Below, one piece after another: positions 17,528-26,731 of a stretch of 43,921 nucleotides of DNA (positions are counted from its first letter, which is position 1; every line of letters starts with the position of its first letter). Under the pieces are notes generated by a model. It had not been told where the DNA came from, made no database searches, and saw only the letters and a program-made list of their open reading frames with translations. The translations under genes were made by a program, and so were the position numbers. The stretch covers positions 1 through 43,921 of the forward strand of contig JBIOJM010000043.1 in NCBI GenBank assembly GCA_044450785.1. The letters run 5' to 3'. This stretch comes from JBIOJM01 sp044450785 (GTDB taxonomy: Bacteria > Planctomycetota > Planctomycetia > Isosphaerales > Isosphaeraceae).

Positions 17528-18786
17528 TCAATTGATCTCCAGCTCGTCGCGACCGGGCAGGGCGGGGAACGGGGCGGTGGGCAGCGCCTGGTACCAGTAC
17601 GCCACCGAGGACATCTCGGGCTGCGTGGGCAGGTAGCGGCCGTCGGCCCGCCACCCTAATGCCTGGATCGTCACCTTCAGGTCCCGTTCGAAGCGGATCG
17701 GGTCCATCACGTGCCAGCGGTACATGGCGTGGCGATGCACCGCCTGGTACGTCCCATCCGGGCGTATCACCTGGTGCATGCCCAGGAACGGGGTCGAGTA
17801 GTCGACGTAGCGGCCGTCGACCTCCCAGTCGAAGGACCCGCCGAAGTAGTCCTCCGTCCCGGTGCCGCAGATCGTCGGGAACTCGCCGTCGCCGTCGATG
17901 TAGAACTTGATCTCGCCCTCGCCCCACCACCGGTTGTTGTGCACCCCGACGCCCAGCACCGTCCCGATGTAATGGCCACGGCCCTTCACCCCGTCGAGGA
18001 TCGTGTACGGCTGCTTGTCGGGCAACGGATTGACGCGGCGGAACTGGGCGTGGAAGTACGCCGAGTCGGCCGGCACGTCGGTCAAGGTGTAATTGACCTG
18101 GTAATAGATCGTCCGCGGCTGCCGGGGGTTGATGTTCTCGAGAGTGATCCGGCAATGCCGGCGGAAGGGCATCTCCCAGAAGCAGTTGAGCGCCTTGTTT
18201 GGGTTAACCGAGACGGGCAGCGAGTCGACCCGGACCAGCGGCCCCCGGGTGCCCGGCGTCTGGTCGTGGGTGACCCAGGGCAGCGCGAAGAAATCGGGCA
18301 ACGGGCACTCGACCGAGGGCTGTTTCTGGCCGTCCCAGTGGATGCGCAGGATGAAGTCGCGGCCGACGTACCCGCCGAACCACATGCTCTGGACGGCCCC
18401 GGGGCCCTGGATGTCAGCCATCGTGAACGTCGCCCTGGGTGCGACATTCACAGACGGCGAGATCTCCAACCGCGGCCCAGGTCCCGCGCGGCGCCGGCGC
18501 CGGTCCCCTCCGTGGCCATGCCGCCGCGTCCCTTCTCTCCGGTCGGGTTCTCGGCGCTGAGGGACCGCGTCCGGGCCGTCGCCAGCCGCGAGAGGTTGCC
18601 CAGGCTCATGCCCAGCCCGTTGAAGGTCCCGGGCGCACCCGCGCCCGGGTCGGGTTGAGCACCCGCGCGGGAACCGGAGCGCCAGGGAAGCCCGCCGCCG
18701 AGCAGGAGCAGCAGGACCGCGCCCGCGAACCAGGCGGGACCGCTCGCAAACCGTCGCACGCGTAGCCAAACGCCTCGTCCGTCCAT
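17528..18786 (-). CDS. DUF2961 / glycoside hydrolase family 172 protein, frameshifted
   Basis: Two frames together make one DUF2961 protein. The N-terminal part (from the ATG at 18786) has a signal peptide (a FAGAVLLLLLGGGLPW core), then GMSLGNLSRLATARTRSLSA, ENPTGEKGRGGMATEGTGA and ARDLGRGW, a typical family start. The frame then goes off into RSRRL-stop. The C-terminal part continues in another frame from EISPSVNVAPRATFTMADI. Around 18466-18472 the minus strand reads TGGAGATC where TGGAAGATC would keep the frame. GH172 acid residues are present: WWGEGEIKFY and GTGTEDYFGG. Family knowledge: GH172 members act on fructofuranosides or arabinofuranosides. It is predicted to be exported. It is either a young pseudogene or a sequencing error. 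Confidence 0.85.
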
Positions 18787-18826
18787 CTTCGCCCCGCTGA
18801 AGCAGTCCCGAGCCCGCTGACCCTGC

Positions 18827-19510
18827 TCAGTGATCAATGCCCAGCCGGTACATGAGCTCCTGGAACTGCTCGTGGTAGACGTCGTCGGTCGAGTGGAGAT
18901 GCTCGGCCTCGGAGATGAACTTGAGGGTGTCGTCGCGCTTCAAACCGTACTGAAGCAAGATCTCCTCGAACGGCTCGAGGTCGTGAGCGTAGACGAATAA
19001 CAGCTTGTGCTCGTCGAACTGAACTTCCATGGGACCGGAGGGGTTGAGCGCAGCCATGCCGGTGCAGCCGTCGTGGAGGAGCAGCGGCTCATAATCGTAA
19101 AGAGTGCTCTTCAAGATCACCGTGTCCATGTGCTCTCGATACAGATCGGCGTGGGAGCCGGGCTCCGTGTCGTGGCTCGATTCCATGACGACATCGACGA
19201 CGTCGCCGAGCGGATCGAGCAAGTCCATGAAGATCTCGAACAGGTTCTCAGCGGACACGGAAGCGGCCAGCACCGGCATCTTGCTTCCACTCTCGGGATC
19301 GCAGTAGGTATCGCGCCGGTATCCCGAGCGGGGGATCACATCCAGACCGATCGAAGGGCGAACGGCATCCGTCAAGCTAAAGTTGCCATAGCGTCCGACG
19401 CGAAGGTGAGCGTCAAGCTGGTCCTGAGTGAGGTCATCAAAACTGGTCCGGGAGATACGACCCGGGTTGTTGCGCAGCACGCGCTCGAGGAAGCGTTGAA
19501 GAAAACTCAT
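18827..19510 (-). CDS. Conserved-looking hypothetical protein (228 residues)
   Basis: The start at 19510 (MSFLQRFLERVLRNNPG) is favoured because the minus strand has CAGGAGGGG about 12 bases ahead. The frame is open further upstream, but that extension is basic and low-complexity. The protein is soluble and acidic with no recognised domain. It has DLLDPLGDVVDVVMESSHD in the middle, a GPMEVQFDEHKLLFVYAHDL segment and an acidic C-terminus (DDVYHEQFQELMYRLGIDH). Length and even composition suggest a real, folded gene. It lies 40 bp upstream of the GH172 gene on the same strand and may be co-transcribed with it. Confidence 0.7.
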   Translation of the reverse strand: MSFLQRFLERVLRNNPGRISRTSFDDLTQDQLDAHLRVGRYGNFSLTDAVRPSIGLDVIPRSGYRRDTYCDPESGSKMPVLAASVSAENLFEIFMDLLDPLGDVVDVVMESSHDTEPGSHADLYREHMDTVILKSTLYDYEPLLLHDGCTGMAALNPSGPMEVQFDEHKLLFVYAHDLEPFEEILLQYGLKRDDTLKFISEAEHLHSTDDVYHEQFQELMYRLGIDH

Positions 19511-20334
19511 CGAGAAGGCTCCCCTCCTGAACCGCGACGAACTTCGGGAAAGTTGCGATACGACCCTCGGCCACCGCGTCAAACGGTCTTGGGTGTCACT
19601 CCCAAGCTAAGCCATCCCAGGCATCCGCTTGACACCGCGCCCAAGGGAGTCGAAACCCACCCCGGGGACGGGCGCCCTTCCGTCGGCAACGCTTCAATGC
19701 ACCTCTTTTATATATACCATGCGTGGCTTCCGCATCCGCCCAACTCGCCCCAGATTTTCAAAAGTCGGGGGGGTCGGTCGAATTCAGCGCCTCACGAGAC
19801 GAGCGTTCTCCTTCAAAAGAGCGATCAGCCGCACACACGAATCCAATCATCCGGCAGGGAACGCAATTTCGATACCATTGCCGAAGGCCCACGGTCGGAT
19901 TGCGTCGTGCGTCCCGATCTGGCAAAAACTTGAGACAAGTTTTGAAAAATATGAACTCTGCCAGCCAGAAGTCAACCGTACAATTGCCGTACCTCCATTT
20001 TGTAAGCATATGCCCCCGGGGAGTACAAGCCCGTCGATCGAAAAAGCGACTCGTGTTGATTGGGGAGATCAAGAATCCACTCTCCCAGGGGTGCAGCCGT
20101 CTTCTCTGCCCGGCTTGACCAGGTGAGAAGCCGGCGTCACGACCGAGAGGGAGGGATGGAGGAATGTTTGCGACCATCGCCCCCCTGCTCTTGCCATGCT
20201 ATACTGACGCACGATGGGACCGTGTCGCGGGACCCAGCGCGAGAGGACGAAGATGCTCTTGAGGCGAGCCGGAGGGACAACGAACCTTTTCAATGTGGTC
20301 TTTTAGACCCAAATGATGGGAGAGGCGAACGGTC
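19511..20334. other. 824-bp intergenic region with an AT-richer block
   Basis: This lies between divergently transcribed genes, so it should contain promoters for both. About 19690-20060 is clearly less GC-rich than its surroundings, with a TTTTATATATACC stretch (19706-19718) and an AAAACTT/AAGTTTT hairpin (19925-19943). Frames here have no recognisable protein. An SD-like GGGAGAGG at 20318-20325 serves the downstream dipeptidase. Confidence 0.45.
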
Positions 20335-21714
20335 ATGGCCATGGATCGCGTGGATGCCTACATCGAGGCGCATCGGGCCGACTTCGAGGAACAGCTCAAG
20401 GCTTTGATCCGGATCCCCAGCATCAGCGCCCAGCCGGACCACGACCGGGACACGCGCCGGGCGGCGATCATGATCCGAGACGACCTGGCGGCCATGGGAT
20501 TCGAGTCCGAGCTGATCGAGACCAAGCGGCACGCGATCGTTTATGCGGAGTGGCTGGGCGCGCCCGGAAAGCCGACGGTGCTCATCTATGGGCATTACGA
20601 CGTCCAACCTCCCGAGCCGCTGGAGCCGTGGTTGTCTCCGCCGTTCGAGCCGACGGTCCGCGACGGCAATCTCTACGCTCGGGGAGCGACCGACGATAAA
20701 GGTCAGATGTTCACCCACATCAAGGCGGCCGAGGCGTGGCTCAAGACGTCGAAGAAACTGCCGATCAACGTCAAGTTCGTGATCGAGGGGGAGGAAGAGG
20801 TGGGGGGCGCCAGTCTCGAGGCGTACGTGGCCGAGCAGACGAAGCGGCTGGCGTGCGATTACGCGGTCATCTCGGACAGCAGCCAGTTCGCGCCCGGTCA
20901 ACCCGCGATCACGTACGGCCTGAAAGGGCTGGCCTATTTCGAGCTCTCGGTTCAAGGGGCCAACCGCGACCTGCACTCCGGGACCTACGGCGGCGCCGTC
21001 GCGAACCCGCTCAATGCGCTCGCCACGATCCTGGCCAGCCTCAAGGGCCCCGACGGCAAGATCCGGATCGCCGGCTTTTACGACGACGTGCGACCACTGG
21101 CCGACTGGGAGAGGGCCGAGTTCGCGGCGCTCCCGTTTTCGGAGGCCGAGTTTCAGGCCGATCTCGGTGTGCCAACCCTGGAGGGAGAGGCCGGCTATAC
21201 GACGCTCGAGCGGAAGTGGGCCCGACCCACCTGCGACGTCAACGGCATCTTCGGCGGCTATGCCGGCCCCGGCCCCAAGACTGTGCTGCCCTGCAAGGCC
21301 GGCGCCAAGCTCAGCTTCCGGCTCGTCCCCAACCAGGACCCCAAAACAGTCGAGCGGCAGTTTCGCGAACATGTCGCCAAGGTCTGCCCGACCGGCGTGA
21401 CCTGTGAAATCGTGACCCATCACGGGGCGCCCGCCGTCCTGGTCAACATCGATACGCCCGGGGTCCGTGCCGCGGTCCGCGCCGTCGAAGCGGCCTTCGG
21501 CACCAAGCCCGTCTTCATCCGCGAGGGAGGCTCGATCCCGGTCGTCGGACTGATCAAGCAGCAGCTTGGCGTCGACACACTCCTCCTCGGTTGGGGCCAG
21601 AACGACGATAACCTGCACGGCCCCAACGAGAAGTTCTGCGTCGCGGACTTCCACCGCGGCATCAAGGCCAGCGCTCATCTGCTGGAAGAGCTCGCGAAGT
21701 CAGAGGCGGGTTGA
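20335..21714 (+). CDS. M20-family dipeptidase (ArgE/DapE/CNDP type)
   Basis: The 459-residue protein is a zinc peptidase of the M20 group. It hydrolyses the peptide bond of dipeptides or similar amides, most likely in the cytoplasm since no signal peptide is seen. The metal site is visible: His87 and Asp89 in GHYDVQPPEP, Asp120 in RGATDDKGQ, the acid cluster EGEEEVGG (151-158) with the catalytic Glu, Asp181 in VISDSSQF, and a C-terminal His in DNLHGPNEKF. A dimerisation (lid) domain lies between, with the HSGTYGG sequence typical of the carnosinase-like branch. Length is normal for the family. ATG codons at 20335 and 20341 are both possible. serS follows after 62 bp on the same strand. Confidence 0.95.
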   Translation: MAMDRVDAYIEAHRADFEEQLKALIRIPSISAQPDHDRDTRRAAIMIRDDLAAMGFESELIETKRHAIVYAEWLGAPGKPTVLIYGHYDVQPPEPLEPWLSPPFEPTVRDGNLYARGATDDKGQMFTHIKAAEAWLKTSKKLPINVKFVIEGEEEVGGASLEAYVAEQTKRLACDYAVISDSSQFAPGQPAITYGLKGLAYFELSVQGANRDLHSGTYGGAVANPLNALATILASLKGPDGKIRIAGFYDDVRPLADWERAEFAALPFSEAEFQADLGVPTLEGEAGYTTLERKWARPTCDVNGIFGGYAGPGPKTVLPCKAGAKLSFRLVPNQDPKTVERQFREHVAKVCPTGVTCEIVTHHGAPAVLVNIDTPGVRAAVRAVEAAFGTKPVFIREGGSIPVVGLIKQQLGVDTLLLGWGQNDDNLHGPNEKFCVADFHRGIKASAHLLEELAKSEAG

Positions 21715-21776
21715 CGAACGGCTACGTACTCACATTGAGCTGGGTCGTACCGATGAGAAGTTGACAAGAGACTGCC

Positions 21777-23081
21777 ATGCTCGACCTGAAATACGTTGTC
21801 GCGAACGCCGAGGCGGTGAAGCAGAACTGCCGCAACAGAAACGTCGCCCCCGATGTGATCGAGGACGTCGATCGCGCGGTCGCGCTCGAGGGAGAGCGGC
21901 GCGGTCTGCTCCAGGCCGTCGAGGAGATGCGCCGCCGGCAGAACGAGGTGGCCCAGGCCACCGGCCGCGAGCGCGAGCCGCAGAAGAGATCGGCCAAGAT
22001 TGAAGAGGGCAAGCGCTTGAAGTCCGAGGTGGCCGAGCAGGAAGAGCGGCTCCGCCGGCTCGATGCCGAGCTGACGCAGCGGTTGAGACGCGTTCCCAAC
22101 CTGACGCATCCGGACGCGCCCTTCGGCCTCAATGAGGACGACAGCCGCGAAATCCGCAGAGTCGGCACGCCCCGCACGTTCGACTTCAAGCCGAAGGACC
22201 ACGTCGAGCTCGGCAAGGACCTCGACCTGATCGATTTCGAGACCGCCGGCAAGGTCAGCGGCAACGGCTTCTACTTCCTCAAGAACGACGCCGTCCTGCT
22301 CGATCTGGCGCTCCAGCAGTTCGCGGTCCGAAAACTGATCGACGCGGGATTTACCCCCATCATCACACCCGATCTGGCACGCAATAATATCTTGGAGGGG
22401 ATCGGGTTCACGCCGCGCGGGGACGAGACGCAGGTCTATTCGATCGAGGATACCGAGCTCAGCTTGATCGGCACCGCCGAGATCACACTGGGCGGAATGC
22501 TTGCGGACCTGGTCCTGGCCGAGCACGACCTCCCGGTCAGGTACGTGGGTTTGTCGCATTGCTTCCGGACCGAGGCTGGGGCCGCCGGCCGGGCCAGCCG
22601 CGGCCTCTACCGCGTTCACCAGTTCACCAAGGTCGAGATGTTCGCGTTCTGCACACCCGAAGCCTCGAGCGCGATCCACGCCGAAATGCTGGCGATCGAG
22701 GAAGACCTGTTTGGGGCGCTCGGCATCCCGTTCCGGGTGCTCGACATCTGCTCGGGCGACCTGGGAGGGCCGGCCTATCGCAAGTTCGATCTCGAAGCCT
22801 GGATGCCCGGTCGAGGCCCGCACGGCGAGTACGGCGAGGTGACCAGTGCCTCCGACTGCACCGATTATCAGTCGCGCCGGCTCAATATCCGCTATCGCCC
22901 CTCGGGTCAGAAAGGGACTCGATTCGTGCACACGCTCAACGGAACGGCGGTCGCGCTCAGCCGGGCCTTGATCGTGATCCTCGAGAACTATCAGCGGTCC
23001 GACGGCCGCATCGACGTGCCCGAGGTCCTGCGCCCTTATGTCGGCAAAGACGTGATCGGCTCCCACCGGGCAACCACCTGA
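21777..23081 (+). CDS. serS: Seryl-tRNA synthetase
   Basis: The 434-residue enzyme charges tRNA-Ser (and tRNA-Sec where present) with serine using ATP. The N-terminal MLDLKYVVANAEAVKQN start and the following charged region (about 40-100) form the tRNA-binding coiled-coil arm. The catalytic class II core shows motif 2 around CFRTEAGAAGRASRGLYRVH with the following QFTKVEMF, and motif 3 as NGTAVALSRALIVILENYQ. A TxE-type serine pocket is visible in IGTAEITL. Length and order match bacterial SerRS. It sits between an M20 peptidase gene and mgtE, 39 bp before the latter, in a likely housekeeping operon. Confidence 0.98.
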   Translation: MLDLKYVVANAEAVKQNCRNRNVAPDVIEDVDRAVALEGERRGLLQAVEEMRRRQNEVAQATGREREPQKRSAKIEEGKRLKSEVAEQEERLRRLDAELTQRLRRVPNLTHPDAPFGLNEDDSREIRRVGTPRTFDFKPKDHVELGKDLDLIDFETAGKVSGNGFYFLKNDAVLLDLALQQFAVRKLIDAGFTPIITPDLARNNILEGIGFTPRGDETQVYSIEDTELSLIGTAEITLGGMLADLVLAEHDLPVRYVGLSHCFRTEAGAAGRASRGLYRVHQFTKVEMFAFCTPEASSAIHAEMLAIEEDLFGALGIPFRVLDICSGDLGGPAYRKFDLEAWMPGRGPHGEYGEVTSASDCTDYQSRRLNIRYRPSGQKGTRFVHTLNGTAVALSRALIVILENYQRSDGRIDVPEVLRPYVGKDVIGSHRATT

Positions 23082-23120
23082 ACAGCGCGAACAAGATGTT
23101 GCGGAGACGGAGGAGGGTGC

Positions 23121-24491
23121 ATGCGACATCCGCTCTTGGTGCCCGACCTCCGTGAGCTGATCCACGACGGAGAGATCGCCGGACTCCGCGAGTTCTTCGC
23201 CGATTATCACCCGGGCCGGGTCGCCGAGCTGATGGAGGACCTCGAGACATCGGAAGCCGATGCGCTGTTTGTGATCCTACCGCCGCGCGATCGTGCCCAG
23301 GTCCTTTCTTACCTCGACAACGATCGGCAGGCCCACCTGGTCAAGGTCATGCCGCCCAAGGAGGCGGCCGAATTGCTCCATCTGATGTCGCACGATGAGC
23401 GAGCCGACCTGGTCAATCGGCTCGACGAGGAGGTCGTCGACCCGGTGCTCCCGTTCCTCGCCCAGGCCGAGCGCGAGGATATCCGCCGATTGGCCAGCTT
23501 CGAGCCCCGCACCGCCGGTGCGGTCATGACGACCGACTACGTCACGCTCCCGCCGCACATCACCGTGCGCGAGGCCCTGGAGCTGGTGCGCCACGAGGCG
23601 CCGGACCGTGAGACGATCTATTACTGTTATGTCGTCGATCACAAACGCCGGCTGATCGGATTCGTCTCGCTCAAGAAGTTGATCCTGTCGCGCCGCGCGG
23701 CCGTGATCGAGGAGATCATGCAGCGTGACGTCATCTTCGGCCGCGTCGACGAGGACCAGGAGGCCGTCGCCCGCCAGATCGATAAATACGACCTGATCGC
23801 CATCCCCATCGTCGACCGCTCCGACATGCTGGTCGGAATCATCACCCACGACGACGCGATCGACATTCTCCGCCAGGAGCAGACCGAGGACATCCTGGCC
23901 TTCGGCGGTGTGTCGAGTGACGGCGAGGCCAGCGAGGAAACCTACTGGCAAGGGCGTATCACCGAGGCCGTGCGCCGGCGCATCGGCTGGCTCTTGCTCC
24001 TGTTCCTGGCCGGAACCCTGACCAAGTACGTGTCTCACTTCTTCAAGGACGTTCAGCTTCGCCTTCCCGACCTGATCGACTTCATACCGCTCATGATCGG
24101 CACCGGCGGCAACGCCGGCAGCCAGACCGTCGGCACGATCATCCGCGGTCTGGCCCTGGGCGAGATCCAGCACGCCCAAGCGTTCCGTGTCATTTTCCGC
24201 GAATGGCTTACCGGCCTTCTGCTGGGGACGGCCCTGGGGGCCCTCGGTTTCATTTACACCTGGTTCTTGCACGGCAGCCCGGCCTTCGCCGCCGTGATCG
24301 GGCTGGCCATCCTGTTCATCTGCACCTGGGCCAACACGGTGGGCGCGATGGTCCCCCTCCTGGCCAAACGGGTCGGCATCGACCCGGCCGTCGTCTCGGC
24401 CCCGCTGATCAGCACCCTGGTCGATGCCACCGGGCTCGTGATCTTCTACACGGTCGCCGTCATCGTCTTGATCAAGCTCGCAGGAACTTGA
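23121..24491 (+). CDS. mgtE: Magnesium transporter MgtE
   Basis: The 456-residue protein is a magnesium-gated magnesium channel of the inner membrane. It has the N-terminal superhelical domain (about 1-125), two CBS domains (about 128-255, beginning MTTDYVTLPPHITVREALE), a plug helix and a C-terminal membrane domain of about five segments from residue 290. The family signature GTGGNAGSQTVGTIIRGLA is present, as is the pore-lining DATGLVIFYTVAVIVLI. A good ribosome binding site (GGAGGAGGG) precedes the ATG. The gene follows serS and converges with a membrane-protein gene, leaving one base between the two stop codons. Confidence 0.97.
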   Translation: MRHPLLVPDLRELIHDGEIAGLREFFADYHPGRVAELMEDLETSEADALFVILPPRDRAQVLSYLDNDRQAHLVKVMPPKEAAELLHLMSHDERADLVNRLDEEVVDPVLPFLAQAEREDIRRLASFEPRTAGAVMTTDYVTLPPHITVREALELVRHEAPDRETIYYCYVVDHKRRLIGFVSLKKLILSRRAAVIEEIMQRDVIFGRVDEDQEAVARQIDKYDLIAIPIVDRSDMLVGIITHDDAIDILRQEQTEDILAFGGVSSDGEASEETYWQGRITEAVRRRIGWLLLLFLAGTLTKYVSHFFKDVQLRLPDLIDFIPLMIGTGGNAGSQTVGTIIRGLALGEIQHAQAFRVIFREWLTGLLLGTALGALGFIYTWFLHGSPAFAAVIGLAILFICTWANTVGAMVPLLAKRVGIDPAVVSAPLISTLVDATGLVIFYTVAVIVLIKLAGT

Positions 24492-24492
24492 C

Positions 24493-25422
24493 CTAAGAAT
24501 TTGCATAGATCTGTCCGTCATGGCGCGACGAGGCCCACTGCGGCCGGCGACGGAACCAGGACAGATCGAGCGCGTGGGCGTGGTACGTCAGTCCCATCAT
24601 GCGGAGTGCGACCATCGCAAGGTAGAGCACGAAGACCCAGTATCCCCAGAGCGCCACTGCCTCCATCCACATCCGGGGCATTCTGTAAAGCAAGCCCCAG
24701 ACTCCCAGCACGGCCAGCCCCATCGCGATGCTGGCCATCAGGCAGGGTCGCACGTAGCCCCAACCGATTCGCAGGACCCCCGCGCCGACCGTGATCGGAT
24801 TGGCGGCGATGAGATTCTCATGCAACAGCGACGCCGCCAGCGCCATCTGGGCATAGCCGGCACCCAGCATCGTCAGCCCCGCGAAGACGATCCAATCGAG
24901 CCAGTCGATGTCGCCACAGACAAGCCAGTAGAGCGCGATCGGCCCGCCCCCGATGGCGACGCCGAAAAGGGCCGCCCAAACCCATCGGCAAATCCCTGCC
25001 GCGATGTCAGCCGGGTGCCACTCGGGCCACGCGGGGTGATCGTTCTCACCCAGGGCGCTCGAAACCAGGACGTGGCCGAGGAACAAGAGCGCGTAACCGA
25101 AGGTCATCGAGAAGCTGAAGACCACGGGGACCATCACCGGCACGACCATCAGCCCCAGTGCCCAGTCGCCCTTGAGTGGCTCTAGCACGCTGATGATGTC
25201 GAAAATCGGCAGCGAGAGCATCCAGAGGATGGGAGGGAAAAAGACCAGCAAGCCCAGGCCGGGGCCGTCCGCCAGGGGATAGATGAGACACTCGACCAGG
25301 CTGGGTGCCACCCGCGGATGACGCCACCGCAGGGCGCACATCGATTCGTCCCGGTCCGATCGCGGAACCACCCGAACGGAAACAGCGGCCTGGGGATTGT
25401 ACCAACGCTTGGGTCTGGCCAT
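24493..25422 (-). CDS. Polytopic membrane protein of unknown function
   Basis: The start MARPKRWYNPQ at 25422 is chosen because GAAGCAGAG precedes it. The frame is open for 63 more codons upstream, but those run through a dispersed DNA repeat. The protein has about 309 residues and around six to seven membrane segments (for example GLGLLVFFPPILWMLSLPIF, LGLMVVPVMVPVVFSFSMTF and a C-terminal ALWGYWVFVLYLAMVALRMM). A conserved-looking ALGENDHPAWPEWHPADI loop lies between segments. It resembles planctomycete hypothetical DUF-type membrane proteins, and no catalytic motif is apparent. Confidence 0.75.
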   Translation of the reverse strand: MARPKRWYNPQAAVSVRVVPRSDRDESMCALRWRHPRVAPSLVECLIYPLADGPGLGLLVFFPPILWMLSLPIFDIISVLEPLKGDWALGLMVVPVMVPVVFSFSMTFGYALLFLGHVLVSSALGENDHPAWPEWHPADIAAGICRWVWAALFGVAIGGGPIALYWLVCGDIDWLDWIVFAGLTMLGAGYAQMALAASLLHENLIAANPITVGAGVLRIGWGYVRPCLMASIAMGLAVLGVWGLLYRMPRMWMEAVALWGYWVFVLYLAMVALRMMGLTYHAHALDLSWFRRRPQWASSRHDGQIYANS

Positions 25423-25469
25423 CTCTGCTTCATCCCCGAAGCGAACCCCGACGCAGCAACCGAGAAGGA

Positions 25470-25640
25470 ATTCCTGAATCCAGAATCGAGGGCGGAGCCT
25501 CGGGGGGCTGATGAAAAGTTGGCCTTGCACAAGCTGAACGTTCATCCCGATTTCGTTGCGCGGTTCCTTTCCCCCCCTTGCGAAGGGGGGGCACGGGGGT
25601 GGTCCCGGCACGATCAGTCACAAGGTCTTCCTACTTTCCA
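25470..25640 (+). repeat. Dispersed hairpin element, copy A
   Basis: It shares a GGGCTGATGAAAA start, a TTCATC...TTTCGTTGCGCG centre and a TTCCTTT plus C7-TTGCGAA-G7 hairpin (25571-25591) with a copy at 43715-43880. After the hairpin both read GGGGGTGG(T/C)CCCGGCAC. The two copies diverge between these blocks. It lies in the upstream region of the membrane-protein gene. Confidence 0.75.
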
Positions 25641-25819
25641 TCAGCCCAGCGGTGCCCGACCATTCTCCTAATTATCCCGAAAAGATCGCCGGCCAGCCAG
25701 TGAGTTTGCTAAGGATACCAGTTCACGATCATCCCTACCAGAAACGAGGTGACACCACAGCCGGGGAGTGGTCAGAACCGTTGACGGGTGGAGCACGGGG
25801 AGACCTTGAGTCGGCCCAA

Positions 25820-26132
25820 GGGGCGGGGTCGGGAGACCCGCGCCCAGCACCCCGGTCGGGGTCGGGAGACGCGCCCAGCAACACCGGTCGGGGTCGGGAG
25901 ACGCGCCCAGCAACACCGGTCGGGGTCGGGAGACGCGCCCAGCAACACCGGTCGGAGTCGGGAGCCCCGCCCAGCACCCTGGTCGGGGTCGGGAGCCCCG
26001 CGCCCAGCACCCTGGTCGGGGTCGGGAGCCCCGCGCCCAGCACCCCGGGCGGGCTCGCGAGCCCCGCGCCCAGCACCCCGGGGCGGGGTCAGGAGACCCG
26101 CGCCCAGCAGCCCGTCAATCCAGGATTGACGG
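25820..26132. repeat. Nine-unit tandem array of GC-rich hairpins with palindromic cap
   Basis: Units of 31-34 bp repeat the pattern GGTCGGGGTCGGGAGA-C-GCGCCCAGCA. Most contain a small inverted repeat: GGGTC-GGGA-GACCC in the first and last-like units, CGGGG...CCCCG in units 5-7, and the perfect GGGCTCGCGAGCCC in unit 8. The end is capped at 26112-26132 by arms CCGTCAATC and GATTGACGG. There are no unique spacers, so it is not a CRISPR array. It lies 195 bp 3' of the BlaI-like gene. Confidence 0.9.
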
Positions 26133-26326
26133 CTCCGAATTCCCGGGGGGGAAGGGATTTGAATCGCCTGGTCAGGTGGATGGCCTCGCGGCCGTGGACC
26201 GGCGTCGCCAATTCATCTGAATGGCGACGGTGCCCTCGATCGCCTGGAATAGCGATCTCCCGGCCGTGGCGTGGCCGCCGAGCTCGAGATCTTCGCGAAT
26301 CGGGACGGCCGGCTGCGGCCGGGCTA

Positions 26327-26731
26327 CTACTTGTCTTTCTTTTTGGATCTCTCGCCGGCCATCTGGTCGAGCACGGAACGGACTTCCTTCGCCTGGCTCG
26401 GGTCAAGCGGGTGTGATTTGAGCAGGTGGAGAACCAGCAGGCCGGGCTCGCCTTGGTAGAGCTTGTCAACCAGGCTGGTGAGCCGCCGCTGGCGGACCTC
26501 CTGGGTGGAGATCACGGGGCGATACACGAATGCCAGCTCACGTCGATCGCTGGTGATCAGCGCTTTCGACTCGAGCCGGTCGAGCAGCGTCGCCACGGTG
26601 GCGTACGACCATTGGCGCCCGGCGGCGCGCAGGCTTTCCATTGCCTCTCGGACCGTGGCCTTGCCAAGGTCCCAGAGGACCTTGAGCACGTCAAGCTCCG
26701 AATCGGGAATGGTGGGGGGGCGTTTGGCCAT
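26327..26731 (-). CDS. BlaI/MecI/CopY-family transcriptional repressor
   Basis: The 134-residue protein (start ATG at 26731; a longer frame is open) is a winged-helix repressor. The N-terminal part has DSELDVLKVLWDLGKATVRE and the recognition-helix region QWSYATVATLLDRLESKALI, followed by the wing. The C-terminal part (about 80-125) should dimerise. Family knowledge: such proteins repress genes next to a BlaR1-type sensor protease that cleaves them. Here no such M56 gene is adjacent, so it is an orphan in this window. A dyad operator candidate lies at 26875-26886, about 145 bp upstream of its start, between it and the divergent membrane-protein gene, so it may regulate itself and that gene. 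Confidence 0.9.
   Translation of the reverse strand: MAKRPPTIPDSELDVLKVLWDLGKATVREAMESLRAAGRQWSYATVATLLDRLESKALITSDRRELAFVYRPVISTQEVRQRRLTSLVDKLYQGEPGLLVLHLLKSHPLDPSQAKEVRSVLDQMAGERSKKKDK

Noticed and set aside
19758..20177. 139-codon minus-strand frame in the AT-richer block
   Set aside because: No domain, poor composition and no ribosome binding site; treated as non-coding.
20290..21678. 462-codon minus-strand open frame and similar ones opposite serS and mgtE
   Set aside because: They are antisense to clear housekeeping genes with complete motifs and are shadows of GC codon bias.
25423..25611. N-terminal 63-codon extension of the membrane protein
   Set aside because: It runs through the dispersed hairpin element, is proline/glycine-rich, and a better ribosome binding site precedes the ATG at 25422.
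25820..26132. Possible CRISPR array
   Set aside because: The repeats are contiguous and imperfect, have no unique spacers and no Cas gene is present.
25556..26416. Repetitive 286-codon protein rich in Gly-Arg-Glu
   Set aside because: It is a translation of the tandem DNA repeats and does not resemble any protein.
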